64,000 nt of DNA. Origin: an uncultured Bacteroidota bacterium (lineage in GTDB: Bacteria; Bacteroidota; Bacteroidia; Flavobacteriales; Flavobacteriaceae). Where the stretch lies: NCBI GenBank assembly GCA_902514625.1, contig CABXRK010000001.1:1-64000 (forward strand). The letters are read 5' to 3'. A program made the position numbers and the translations under genes. Below are positions 51,305 through 59,751 of the stretch, one piece after another. Each line of letters begins with the position of its first letter. Position 1 is the stretch's first letter. The notes beneath the pieces were generated by a model. That model was given only the letters and a program-made list of their open reading frames with translations, had not been told where the DNA came from and made no database searches.

Positions 51305-51343
51305 GGTTCGATTGTCGAACCATTTTGGTTCGTTGTTCGAACC
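51305..51343. repeat. Two adjacent GGTTCG hairpins (left end of the hsd module)
   Basis: GGTTCGATTGTCGAACC (51305-51321) and GGTTCGTTGTTCGAACC (51327-51343) are palindromes with very short loops, laid out like those at 50603-50641. Confidence 0.75.
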
Positions 51344-51378
51344 AATCAATGTTTTATAAAAATCTTATGTAAAACCTA

Positions 51379-51400
51379 GGTTCAAGTCCCTTTGGGACCA
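51379..51400 (+). repeat. tRNA T-arm/acceptor-like 22-nt segment, hsd module
   Basis: GGTTCAAGTCCC followed by TTTGGGACCA looks like the last 22 nt of a tRNA gene on the plus strand. The final TGGGACCA is identical to the 3' end of the tRNA at 57548, though the orientation is opposite. It ends 2 nt from the hsdR stop codon. Confidence 0.65.
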
Positions 51401-51402
51401 TG

Positions 51403-54399
51403 TCACCCTTCTAATTGATTTAATAACTCTGGTCTTGAAATAAACATTCGAATCATTTTTTCTTTAAAGTATTTCTTTTCAAAAAACTCATACAATTTGG
51501 TACTTGTGTCAAGTGTCTTTATGTTCTTCTCCTCGTAAATTTCACGAATCTTATCTCTTTTGTTAGAGTCTGTGTTGTTTGATTTTACTACTTGTTTAAA
51601 ATCCTCATCGTTTACTATTTCTTCAATTAATTTTTTTGAACTTTCTTCAGTTCCTTCAGGAAGTTTCCCATAATATTCATTTATTTCATTGATGATTTCA
51701 GAAAGTAAATCAAATTCTTCCTCGTCTTTTCCTTTTCCATCTCCATATTCATTAGGGTCAAATATAGTATCCTCAGGTTCTAAAGAAATATTTAATTTTC
51801 CCTTGACATCAATATTTAAAGACTCTAAATCAACTAAATCAGAAACGTCAATTCTTTCGTCTCTATCAACTGGAAACTTCTTTCTTAAATATTCAAAAAA
51901 GACATAATGTTTTTCAAGTTCAATATTGTCAAATTGGTGGACCATTGAAATATATCCATATAGTTTACAATAGTTGGAGAATTGGGTTCTAGAAACATCT
52001 CTATCTTCATCCGAAAGTTCTTTCCATCTGTCTAACACTAAATTTAAAGTGGGTTGTAGTTGTGAATCATCACGATTATCAGAAAAGAAAACAGTATTCC
52101 AATCTTCTATTTCTTGAGGGGTAAACAAGTCATAATTTCTAATCTTGTCAAGAACATCATAGACTAAATTTGGGTCAGTATCTTCGGATAAAATAGTTGT
52201 TTGGTAAAAGTTTTGAAATGATTCTTGAATGGTTTCTACTTTATTTACAAAATCTAAAACAAATGTACTTTTCTTTCCTTTCATCTTTCTGTTCAATCTT
52301 GAAAGTGTTTGAACACATTGTAACCCTTGTATTGGTTTATCGATAAACATTGAATGAAGTAGAGGTTCATCAAATCCTGTTTGGAATTTATCACATACAA
52401 TCAAAACTTTATAAAGGGGATTTTTAAATCCTTTTGGAATATCCTTACTTTCAAATCCGTTTTCTTTATTAAGGGAATATTCTGTTACTTTTTCTCCATT
52501 GTGTTCTGTATCCCCACTAAAACCAACCACACACTTTATTTTATTTTGTAGACCTCTTTCTCTAAATTGTTTGTTCATTTCAAAAAAGAATTTCACCGTG
52601 TCTTTTATAGAACGAACTACAACCATTCCTTTACCTCTACCTTCAATTGATTTGACAGTTGTGTTTAAAAGATGTTCTATTATGATTCCAACTTTTCTGG
52701 ATATTGTTTCAGGATTAGAATCAACCCATTTAATTAATTCTTTTTTACCTCTATTTTCTGGAAGTTCTACATCCTCACCTTTACCTCTTAATTTAAACCA
52801 TCTTTTTACAGGAGTAAAAGATTTTAACACATCTAAAGTAAATCCCTCTCCTATGGATTGTTTCATTGTGTATGTGTGAAATGGTTTTTTGGAACCGTCA
52901 GATTGAGAAGTTCCAAATACTTCTAGTGTTTGTGGTTTTGGTGTTCCGGTAAATCCAAAGAATGAAATATGATTTTGTTTTTGACGAGATTTCATTTCTT
53001 TACGAATCTCTAATATCTCTTCGTTGACTAGATCATCATCAACCTCAATTTCATCTTCAATATTTAACGATAAAGTTTTATTAAGATTTTTCGTTCCTTT
53101 ACCTCCTTGTGAGGAGTGTACCTCATCAACTATTACACCAAAAGTTTTACCACTTAATTCTCTCATTCTGTTAACTACTACCGAAAATTTTTGAATAGTA
53201 GTTACTATTATATTTTTACCACTTGTGAGGGACTTTCTTAGTTGTTCAGAATTTTTGTCAATCCTTTTTACTACACCTTCAACTCTTTGGATACTTTTTA
53301 CGGTGTCTTGGAGTTGTTTGTCTAACACCTTTCTATCTGTTATAATAATTATTGAATCAAAGACCCTGTCTTGTCCATCATTCTTAAACAAATTCATTAA
53401 CATAAAAGACAACCAACCAATAGAAAATGATTTTCCTGAACCAGTGGTGTGTTGAACTAAATAGTTTGTTCCAACACCATCTTTAAGTACTTGATTTTTT
53501 AATTTTCTAATAACATTTAATTGGTGGTATCGAGGAAAAACAAGAAGGGGTTTTTTATTCTCTTCAACCCTTTGTTTTTTATCATTCCAAGTGTAGTCAG
53601 TTTTTTGTGTGAACAGTAAAAAGTTTTCAATGATATCTAAAAGTGATGTAGGGGTAAGTACTTCCTTCCATAAATAATCCACCTTGAATCCTTTACTTTT
53701 TGTTTCAGAGTTGTTTAAAGTTTTATTAAACGGTAAAAAGAAAGTATCCTTACCTTCTAATTTAGTTGTCATGTTAACCCTGTCGTTATCTACACTAAAA
53801 TGACAAACACATCTTTGAAATTTAAGTAGTGGTTCCCCTTTTGGATCTCTATTAAATCTGTATTGTTTGTCAGAGTCAAGAACAGTCTGTCCTGTTAATT
53901 GATTTTTAAGTTCTATTGTTAAAATAGGAATTCCATTAATAAAAACAACCACATCAATGGAGTTATTATTGTGAGGTGAATAGTGAAGTTGACGAACTAA
54001 AAGAAATTTATTTTTTAGATATTTAGTTTCTCTATATTCTGGATTGAGATTACTTGAAGGTTGGAAGTATAGTGTTTTTATATTCCCACCATATACATCA
54101 TCAAATCCGTTTCTTAAAACATGTATTAATCCCTTATTTTCTATTACTTTATTTAATCTCTTTAAAATATTTTTATGGGTGTTATTCCCATATTTCTTTA
54201 TAAGGGTATCGTAGGTTTCTTTTTGTGTTTCCTTTAGGAACTCTATGAATTCATCTCCAACAATACATAAATCTTTATCATACCAACTATCATCTCTTTG
54301 GTGAACTTTAGAATGAAATTGTAAACCATCATCTAAAAGAGAATTTAGTTCTCTTTCAATGTGTTGTTCGTATCTTTTTTCTGTTGGTACTCTTACCAT
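51403..54399 (-). CDS. hsdR: Type I restriction enzyme, R subunit
   Basis: HsdR is the motor and nuclease of a type I system. The 998-aa protein has the PD-(D/E)xK nuclease pattern (Asp149 in NSIDVVVF and ELK at 163-165), then a superfamily 2 translocase: TTGSGKS at 318-324, DEVH at 425-428, GFTGTP, and motif VI-like TLSRLNRKMKG, followed by a helical C-terminal domain that docks on the methylase. The frame is whole. It is last in the hsdM-hsdS-hsdR order, 2 nt after hsdS. Base composition is visibly less AT-rich than the core genes, which agrees with transfer. Confidence 0.95.
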   Translation of the reverse strand: MVRVPTEKRYEQHIERELNSLLDDGLQFHSKVHQRDDSWYDKDLCIVGDEFIEFLKETQKETYDTLIKKYGNNTHKNILKRLNKVIENKGLIHVLRNGFDDVYGGNIKTLYFQPSSNLNPEYRETKYLKNKFLLVRQLHYSPHNNNSIDVVVFINGIPILTIELKNQLTGQTVLDSDKQYRFNRDPKGEPLLKFQRCVCHFSVDNDRVNMTTKLEGKDTFFLPFNKTLNNSETKSKGFKVDYLWKEVLTPTSLLDIIENFLLFTQKTDYTWNDKKQRVEENKKPLLVFPRYHQLNVIRKLKNQVLKDGVGTNYLVQHTTGSGKSFSIGWLSFMLMNLFKNDGQDRVFDSIIIITDRKVLDKQLQDTVKSIQRVEGVVKRIDKNSEQLRKSLTSGKNIIVTTIQKFSVVVNRMRELSGKTFGVIVDEVHSSQGGKGTKNLNKTLSLNIEDEIEVDDDLVNEEILEIRKEMKSRQKQNHISFFGFTGTPKPQTLEVFGTSQSDGSKKPFHTYTMKQSIGEGFTLDVLKSFTPVKRWFKLRGKGEDVELPENRGKKELIKWVDSNPETISRKVGIIIEHLLNTTVKSIEGRGKGMVVVRSIKDTVKFFFEMNKQFRERGLQNKIKCVVGFSGDTEHNGEKVTEYSLNKENGFESKDIPKGFKNPLYKVLIVCDKFQTGFDEPLLHSMFIDKPIQGLQCVQTLSRLNRKMKGKKSTFVLDFVNKVETIQESFQNFYQTTILSEDTDPNLVYDVLDKIRNYDLFTPQEIEDWNTVFFSDNRDDSQLQPTLNLVLDRWKELSDEDRDVSRTQFSNYCKLYGYISMVHQFDNIELEKHYVFFEYLRKKFPVDRDERIDVSDLVDLESLNIDVKGKLNISLEPEDTIFDPNEYGDGKGKDEEEFDLLSEIINEINEYYGKLPEGTEESSKKLIEEIVNDEDFKQVVKSNNTDSNKRDKIREIYEEKNIKTLDTSTKLYEFFEKKYFKEKMIRMFISRPELLNQLEG

Positions 54400-54401
54400 A
54401 A

Positions 54402-55688
54402 TTAAACTACTTTTCGTTTACCAGTTACTACTTCAGAGATTAGGGATTGACGATACTCTTTAAGGAGTTCTATTCTCTTTTCTTCAATGGATATAGTGTT
54501 ATCTATTAGTTTGGTTTGTTCATCCAAATAGGATACAATTTGTTGTTGTTCATTTACATCAGGAATTAGTACAGGAGTATCACCTAAAACCTGTTGACTT
54601 AATGATGAACGTGTAACTATGTTCATTTTACTTTCAATAATTACTTTTTTCCAATGGGTCTGAAAATGATATCTAGAATATTCAGGTAAATGAACATTAT
54701 TATGAAATCTAAATCTAATTACGAATCCTGAAAATCCTGAGTTCTCAATTGTGTTTAAACAAGTGGAACAAACCCCAATATCATCTTTTGTTTCAGATGT
54801 TCTCGTAAAAAACACATCCCCTCTTTGAATAGTATATCTATCTATTTCAGAGTCCTCTAACTGAACTTTCCCATTTAGTTTGGTTGGAGTAATATCGTTT
54901 TTATATACATCTCCATAACTCATAAATGGATATCCAGTTCCAAAAAACTCTGAACCCTTACTAATTCCGTTCTGAAAAGAACCGAGGTGTCTTAAAGGGA
55001 CTATTCTCCAACCATCTGGAATCTCTCCAATCCATTCCACACCACTATCCTTCATCTCCACATTGGGGTTCAATCCTTTGGTAACTACTTCATTGATAAG
55101 AGAGGTTCTTTTCTCTTTGAGTAGTTCAATCTTTAGTTGGGTTTTCTCAATTAGAGAATCAATGAGTAAGGTTTTGGTATCTAAGAAGGATACGATTTGT
55201 TGTTGTTCGGAGAGGGGTGGGAGTGGTAGTTTAATATTACCAAACACATCCTTAGTAAGATGAGTCATTGTTGAACCGTGAGATTCGTTTGAAAGTTCTT
55301 CAATTACTCCTTGAATTACCCAGTAATAAAATCTTCTTACCAAAATCTCGTTAAGTTCAACTTTGAATATGTGTTGATTTAGAACCCCCTCTTCCCTTTT
55401 CCATTCAAATAAACCGAGGGTGGTAGACCAACTAAAAAGATAATCACCTTTTTTGATGATATATTTTGGGTCTATTTCATTATCATAGAAGTTTTCAGAA
55501 CCTTTACCTTTAGTTAAGTTTTGTATTCTAATTATTAATCGTCCATTGTCTCCCCAATCAGAAGGTTTGAAAGGATAACCATTTATATAAGTACCAACAT
55601 ATTTCATCTTGGTGTGTTTCCACTGACTTGGAATCTCACCAATCCATTCAACTCCTGAATCCTTATATGAATCATATCTCTTCATCAA
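54402..55688 (-). CDS. hsdS: Type I restriction-modification specificity subunit
   Basis: HsdS sets the DNA target. The 428-aa protein has two target-recognition domains, each opened by KDSGVEWIGEIP (residues 9-20 and 213-224), and each closed by a conserved helix (EQQQIVSFLDTKTLLIDSLIEK at about 161-182; EQQQIVSYLDEQTKLIDNTI near 380), the usual two-repeat plan for a bipartite site. The TRDs differ from each other. Both repeats are intact. Overlaps hsdM by 4 nt. Confidence 0.94.
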   Translation of the reverse strand: MMKRYDSYKDSGVEWIGEIPSQWKHTKMKYVGTYINGYPFKPSDWGDNGRLIIRIQNLTKGKGSENFYDNEIDPKYIIKKGDYLFSWSTTLGLFEWKREEGVLNQHIFKVELNEILVRRFYYWVIQGVIEELSNESHGSTMTHLTKDVFGNIKLPLPPLSEQQQIVSFLDTKTLLIDSLIEKTQLKIELLKEKRTSLINEVVTKGLNPNVEMKDSGVEWIGEIPDGWRIVPLRHLGSFQNGISKGSEFFGTGYPFMSYGDVYKNDITPTKLNGKVQLEDSEIDRYTIQRGDVFFTRTSETKDDIGVCSTCLNTIENSGFSGFVIRFRFHNNVHLPEYSRYHFQTHWKKVIIESKMNIVTRSSLSQQVLGDTPVLIPDVNEQQQIVSYLDEQTKLIDNTISIEEKRIELLKEYRQSLISEVVTGKRKVV

Positions 55689-57397
55689 TCCATTATTAGG
55701 TTAAGTAAGTTTTCAGATTCTTTTTTTAACTCTAATAAATCACGAGTAATATCCTCTGAAGAACGAAGGGGTTTGTATTGGTAAAAATACTTTGTGAAGT
55801 TGATTTCATATCCCACCTTACTTTTGTTAAAATCAATCCATGATTTTGGAAGATGAGGTTCTACTTCACGAGAAAAATAGTCTTCAATATCTTCTGATAA
55901 AGGAACTCTTTCTGAATCTCTAAGTTTTGAATCAGGTTTTGGATTCCCTTTTTTATCTCTAAGAACTTGTCCCTTCTCAACCTTAGGTTGTTCAATCGTA
56001 ACCTTTGTGTAACCAAAGAACTCATTATCAAAAATCTTAGAGTGTTCATTTTCTTCAAACTTCTCGTATGTTTTAAGGAGTTGTTCTCTTTGAGAATCCT
56101 CAATATATTTTCGTTTATTCCCCAATGATTTCTTCATGGATTTATAGAACGAAGAACCATTGATAAGTTGAACTTTACCTTTTCGTTTAGAATTCTTCTT
56201 GTTGGTAACAATCCATACGTAGGTGGAAATACCTGTATTAAAGAATAAAGAGTCTGGAAGAGAAATAATCCCTTCCAACCAATCACTTTCAATTATCCAT
56301 TTACGGATTTCTGATTCTCCTGAACCACCATCACCTGTAAATAAAGGAGAACCATTAAATACAACACCTATTCTGGAACCTTGAGTTTCCATTTTAGAAA
56401 TCATATGTTGTAGGAAAAGAAGTGAACCATCCGATACTCTTGGTGTACCAACTGAAAATCTACCTCCATATTCTTGAGACTCATTTTTGATTTGTTTTTG
56501 TTCTGATTTCCAACTAACTCCAAAAGGAGGATTAGTAATCATATAATCAAACTTTCTGTTTTCCTCAGAGTGTTGGTCCTTGGTAAGTGATGAACCAAGT
56601 TTAATGTGGTCTGGTTCTTCATCTGTAATTAAAAAGTCTGATTTACAAATCGAATAGGTTTGAGGGTTGAGTTCCTGTCCAAACAAGTTGATATCTACTT
56701 CTTTATTGATGTTTTCATGTACCCAATCTTTTCCAATGGTTAACATTCCACCTGTTCCACAACAAGGGTCATAAACAGAAATTATTTTATTTGGGTCTGA
56801 AAGTTTGTTCTTATCCGATGAAAACACCAATGAAACCAAAAGTTTTACTACATCACGTGGTGTATAATGTTCTCCACTGGTTTCATTACTCATCTCTGAG
56901 AATTTCCTTAGAAGTTCTTCAAAAATATTCCCCATGACGTGATTGTCAATTTTCGATGGATGTAAATCAATGTCAGTAAACTTCTCAACAAGAAGATATA
57001 ATTTGTTGTTTGAGTCTAATTTGTCAATGTGTTTTTGTAATCCAAAATTTTGAATGATGTCTTGAACATTTGTAGAGAAAGAACTTAGATAATCATAAAA
57101 GTTTTCTGAAAGTTTACTAGGTTCATCCTTCAACCTTCTTAAATCATATCTTGAATAGTTGGAGAACTTTAGGTTAAGTTTTGAATGTATGATTTTAGAG
57201 GTATCATCAAACTTGTTTTTATACTCTTGATGAACTTTAATAATTTCATCTTTTCTTCCTTCCAAAACACAATCTAGTCTTCTTAATACTACAAAGGGTA
57301 AAATTACATCCCCATACTCATGTTGTTTAAACAACCCTCTAAGTACATCGTCACAGACATTCCAAATAAAGGATGATATTTCGTTATGGGTTGACAT
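55685..57397 (-). CDS. hsdM: Type I restriction-modification DNA methyltransferase subunit
   Basis: HsdM methylates adenine at N6 within the site read by HsdS. The 570-aa protein has the helical N-terminal domain (LRGLFKQHEYGDVILPFVVLRRLDCVLE), GEHYTPRDVV, AdoMet motif I DPCCGTGG (210-217) and catalytic NPPF (289-292). The C-terminal part is complete. It is the first gene of the operon; the promoter must lie in the 150 nt to the tRNA, which also hold the GGTTCGA pair. Confidence 0.96.
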   Translation of the reverse strand: MSTHNEISSFIWNVCDDVLRGLFKQHEYGDVILPFVVLRRLDCVLEGRKDEIIKVHQEYKNKFDDTSKIIHSKLNLKFSNYSRYDLRRLKDEPSKLSENFYDYLSSFSTNVQDIIQNFGLQKHIDKLDSNNKLYLLVEKFTDIDLHPSKIDNHVMGNIFEELLRKFSEMSNETSGEHYTPRDVVKLLVSLVFSSDKNKLSDPNKIISVYDPCCGTGGMLTIGKDWVHENINKEVDINLFGQELNPQTYSICKSDFLITDEEPDHIKLGSSLTKDQHSEENRKFDYMITNPPFGVSWKSEQKQIKNESQEYGGRFSVGTPRVSDGSLLFLQHMISKMETQGSRIGVVFNGSPLFTGDGGSGESEIRKWIIESDWLEGIISLPDSLFFNTGISTYVWIVTNKKNSKRKGKVQLINGSSFYKSMKKSLGNKRKYIEDSQREQLLKTYEKFEENEHSKIFDNEFFGYTKVTIEQPKVEKGQVLRDKKGNPKPDSKLRDSERVPLSEDIEDYFSREVEPHLPKSWIDFNKSKVGYEINFTKYFYQYKPLRSSEDITRDLLELKKESENLLNLIMD

Positions 57398-57471
57398 AAA
57401 TATAAAAATAGTCTTTTAGAAACTTTGTTTCAAACTTTTTTTGATTCCTGTCTATTAAAAAATTCATTTTT

Positions 57472-57491
57472 GGTTCGATAATTGGTTCGAC
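57472..57491 (+). repeat. Pair of GGTTCGA repeats, 12-bp period (right end of the hsd module)
   Basis: GGTTCGATAATT is followed by GGTTCGACACCT between hsdM and the tRNA terminator. Same layout as 51162-51181. Confidence 0.75.
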
Positions 57492-57510
57492 ACCTGTGTC
57501 TAAAAAAAAC

Positions 57511-57545
57511 AAAACCCTCATTGTCAATGACATAGAGGGTTTTTT
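57511..57545 (-). terminator. Rho-independent terminator of the tRNA gene
   Basis: On the minus strand, just past the tRNA, AAAAACCCTC pairs with GAGGGTTTT and is followed by GTTTTTTTT. It is a textbook terminator. Confidence 0.85.
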
Positions 57546-57547
57546 CG

Positions 57548-57621
57548 TGGTCCCACCTGGGCTCGAACCAGGGACCAACTGATTATGAGTCAGCTACTCT
57601 AACCAACTGAGCTATAGGACC
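57548..57621 (-). tRNA. tRNA with anticodon CAT (Ile2 or elongator Met)
   Basis: The 74-nt minus-strand gene folds as a full cloverleaf: acceptor GGTCCTA/TGGGACC, D-arm GCTC...GAGT, anticodon arm GCTGA-CTCATAA-TCAGT, T-arm CCTGG-TTCGAGC-CCAGG, discriminator A; CCA is not encoded. The anticodon loop CTCATAA gives CAT. The TTGGTC after the anticodon stem recalls tRNA-Ile2 (read as AUA after lysidine formation), but elongator Met is possible. It is not initiator-like, since the first base pair is G-C. Its 3' end is repeated at 51238 and 50534, so it is the insertion site for the modules. Confidence 0.92.
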
Positions 57622-57895
57622 TAATTCAATGATAATAATACTTTCCAAAGGATTTCTTATTTGTTACTGCCTCCTCGAGGATGTCATTTGCATAAACATT
57701 CAAAAGTATGATAGTAATATCATTTCTCAATTGAGGCATAAAAATACTAAAACAAATGAATTTAAATTATATAGTGAGTCAGATTATTTTTCTAATATAC
57801 TGCATTCACCATTTACCTTTCTATGATACTGTTCCAGTACTTTATCTGTACCAGTTTTTTCATCCCTTTCTAATTTATCTACTTTAAGTTTGAAA
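57622..57895. other. Spacer upstream of the tRNA
   Basis: About 270 nt with one open frame of 65 codons on the plus strand (57629-57826) that has no recognisable motif, starts 7 nt from the tRNA and is probably chance or a decayed gene. Otherwise I see nothing I can name; it must contain the tRNA promoter. Confidence 0.35.
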
Positions 57896-58084
57896 TTATT
57901 TAATTGACATTATTTCTTTATAAAACTCTTCATTAATAGTGAAATATCCTTCTCTTTCCGTATGAATTGAATAATCCCCTCTACCATTAATAGAATGATA
58001 TTCAATTAAATGCCTTTTAAACATTTCTAAATTATTAATTTCAATATCATTTCCGTAATCATCCTTTATTATAACTTTTTTCAT
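57896..58084 (-). CDS. Small protein of unknown function, 62 aa
   Basis: The 62-aa frame has a balanced, soluble composition (MKKVIIKDDYGNDIEINN at the start, then a helix MFKRHLIEYHSING and a strand GYFTINEEFYKEI) and an ATG start, and so looks like a real gene. No family recognised. It is divergent from rbfA. Confidence 0.5.
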   Translation of the reverse strand: MKKVIIKDDYGNDIEINNLEMFKRHLIEYHSINGRGDYSIHTEREGYFTINEEFYKEIMSIK

Positions 58085-58164
58085 GATTTAATCGATTATT
58101 TAAATATCCGTAATTTAGTCCTATTAAAAAACTATTTATTATAAGGTTTCAAAGTTTATAACTG

Positions 58165-58545
58165 ATGAAAAATACCATAAGTCCCCGACAAAGAAAAATT
58201 GCAGCTTTATTACAACAAGAAATTGCAACTTTGTTACAACAACAACTAAAATCTCAAGGATCTTCAAATTTATTAATCTCTGTTACTAAAGTAAATATAA
58301 CTGTAGACTTTTCTTTAGCTAAAATATTTTTAAGTATTTTCCCTTCAAATCAAGCTAATAATCAAATTGAACATATTAAAAAAAATTCCTACAAAATAAA
58401 ACATAAATTAGCTCAATTACTTAAAAATCAAATCCGAAAAATCCCTGAATTATTTTTCCAAATTGATGATTCACTTGATTACATTGAAAAAATTGATAAA
58501 GCTTTAAAGGATAAAGAAAATCCAATAAAAAATTTTAATAAATAA
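58165..58545 (+). CDS. rbfA: Ribosome-binding factor A
   Basis: RbfA helps mature the 30S subunit. The 126-aa protein begins with RQRKIAALLQQEIATLLQQ and has ISVTKVNITVDFSLAKIFLSI and KIPELFFQIDDSLDYIEKIDKAL, the C-terminal family motif (P.L.F..D.S). Followed 9 nt later by an ABC permease gene, a pairing usual in Flavobacteriaceae. Confidence 0.9.
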   Translation: MKNTISPRQRKIAALLQQEIATLLQQQLKSQGSSNLLISVTKVNITVDFSLAKIFLSIFPSNQANNQIEHIKKNSYKIKHKLAQLLKNQIRKIPELFFQIDDSLDYIEKIDKALKDKENPIKNFNK

Positions 58546-58554
58546 AATTAATTT

Positions 58555-59751
58555 TTGAATTTTTCATTTTTCATAGCATCCAAATATTTTGTTTCAAAAA
58601 GCAAACAGAAAGTAATTAATTTAATTAATTTCATTTCATTATTCCTTGTTATCATTGCTTCTGCATCCCTAATAATTGTTTTAAGTGCCTTTAGTGGATT
58701 AAAAAATTATGGCCTCTCTTTTTCAAATTCTTTTGATCCCGATTTTAGAATAGAACCTAAAACAGGCAAAACATTATTTGTGAATTCCTCAATTTTAGAT
58801 TCAATTCAATCTATAAAAGAAATTGAAGCTGTTGCTCCAATAATTGAAGAAAAAATTTTCTTGACTTTCCGTGAGAAAAATCATGTTGCCTATTTAAAAG
58901 GTGTCGACTCCAGTTACCATAAAGTTATCCCAATAAAAAAATTAATTGGAACCGGACAATGGTTTAATTCAGAATATGATGAAGTTATAGTTGGCTCTGG
59001 AATAGCAAAAATATTAAGTTTAGGTGTATATGATTACAATGATTTTCTTTTGCTTGCCGCGATTAAAAAACCCCCAAGTTTAAATATTTTTAACAATCCT
59101 TTTAATTCAATTAGAAGTTTAGTGTCAGGAATTTATTCTAGTGGTGAAGAAATTGACAGCAAGTATTTATTTTCATCTTCAGAATTTGCAAGAAAACTAT
59201 TTGAAACTCCTGAAAACTATTATAGTTATATATACATAAAATCAAATGCAAATGCTAAATCTAAAACATTACTAAAAAAAATTACGCCTATTCTAAAAGA
59301 TTCATTTATAATAAAAACTAAAAAAGAACTTAACCCTGTTCTATATAAAATGCTTAATACTGAAAATGTTGCTGTATATTTAATTTTCACATTAATTGTT
59401 ATAATTGCATTATTTAATGTAGTTGGTGCTCTTATAATGATGATCCTAGAAAAAAAACCTAATCTTAAAATATTAAACGCAATAGGTGTAAACAAAAAAG
59501 CAATACGAAAAATATTTTTTTATTTAGGATTAATGATCTCTTGGATTGGAGGAATTATAGGAATTCTTATAGGGGGAATTCTATTGATAATTCAATATTA
59601 TCATCCTTTTTTATTTGTTCCCGGAACATCCCTTCCATATCCTGTTTCCTTTGAATTTAAAAATCTTATTTTAGTAATTATAACCTTAATGATTCTTGGA
59701 GGAATTACTTCTTTTTGGGTTACTTCAAATTTTAATAAAAATCTAAAATAA
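58555..59751 (+). CDS. LolC/E-like ABC transporter permease (FtsX family)
   Basis: The 398-aa protein starts with a cytoplasmic N-terminus (ASKYFVSKSKQKVINLINFIS) and one helix, has a periplasmic domain of about 200 residues and a C-terminal set of three helices with the FtsX/MacB pattern. This fits the LolC/LolE membrane subunit of the lipoprotein export system. The start is TTG, which restores the family's usual N-terminus. No ATPase gene is adjacent. Its 3' end overlaps dusB by 9 nt on the other strand. Confidence 0.83.
   Translation: MNFSFFIASKYFVSKSKQKVINLINFISLFLVIIASASLIIVLSAFSGLKNYGLSFSNSFDPDFRIEPKTGKTLFVNSSILDSIQSIKEIEAVAPIIEEKIFLTFREKNHVAYLKGVDSSYHKVIPIKKLIGTGQWFNSEYDEVIVGSGIAKILSLGVYDYNDFLLLAAIKKPPSLNIFNNPFNSIRSLVSGIYSSGEEIDSKYLFSSSEFARKLFETPENYYSYIYIKSNANAKSKTLLKKITPILKDSFIIKTKKELNPVLYKMLNTENVAVYLIFTLIVIIALFNVVGALIMMILEKKPNLKILNAIGVNKKAIRKIFFYLGLMISWIGGIIGILIGGILLIIQYYHPFLFVPGTSLPYPVSFEFKNLILVIITLMILGGITSFWVTSNFNKNLK

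Noticed and set aside
50603-51343. Integron-type attC cassettes
   Set aside because: The hairpins and tandem cassettes recall attC sites, but no R-box pattern (GTTRRRY/RYYYAAC) and no integron integrase are visible, and the repeats are tied to a tRNA end.
57384-57578. Open frame on the minus strand across the tRNA end and hsdM upstream region
   Set aside because: It reads through the tRNA 3' end, its terminator and the GGTTCGA repeats; the apparent similarity to the start of the 50699-51256 frame comes from the shared module end and not from a protein family.
57629-57826. 65-codon plus-strand frame beside the tRNA
   Set aside because: No motif, odd composition, start 7 nt from the tRNA gene; most likely chance.
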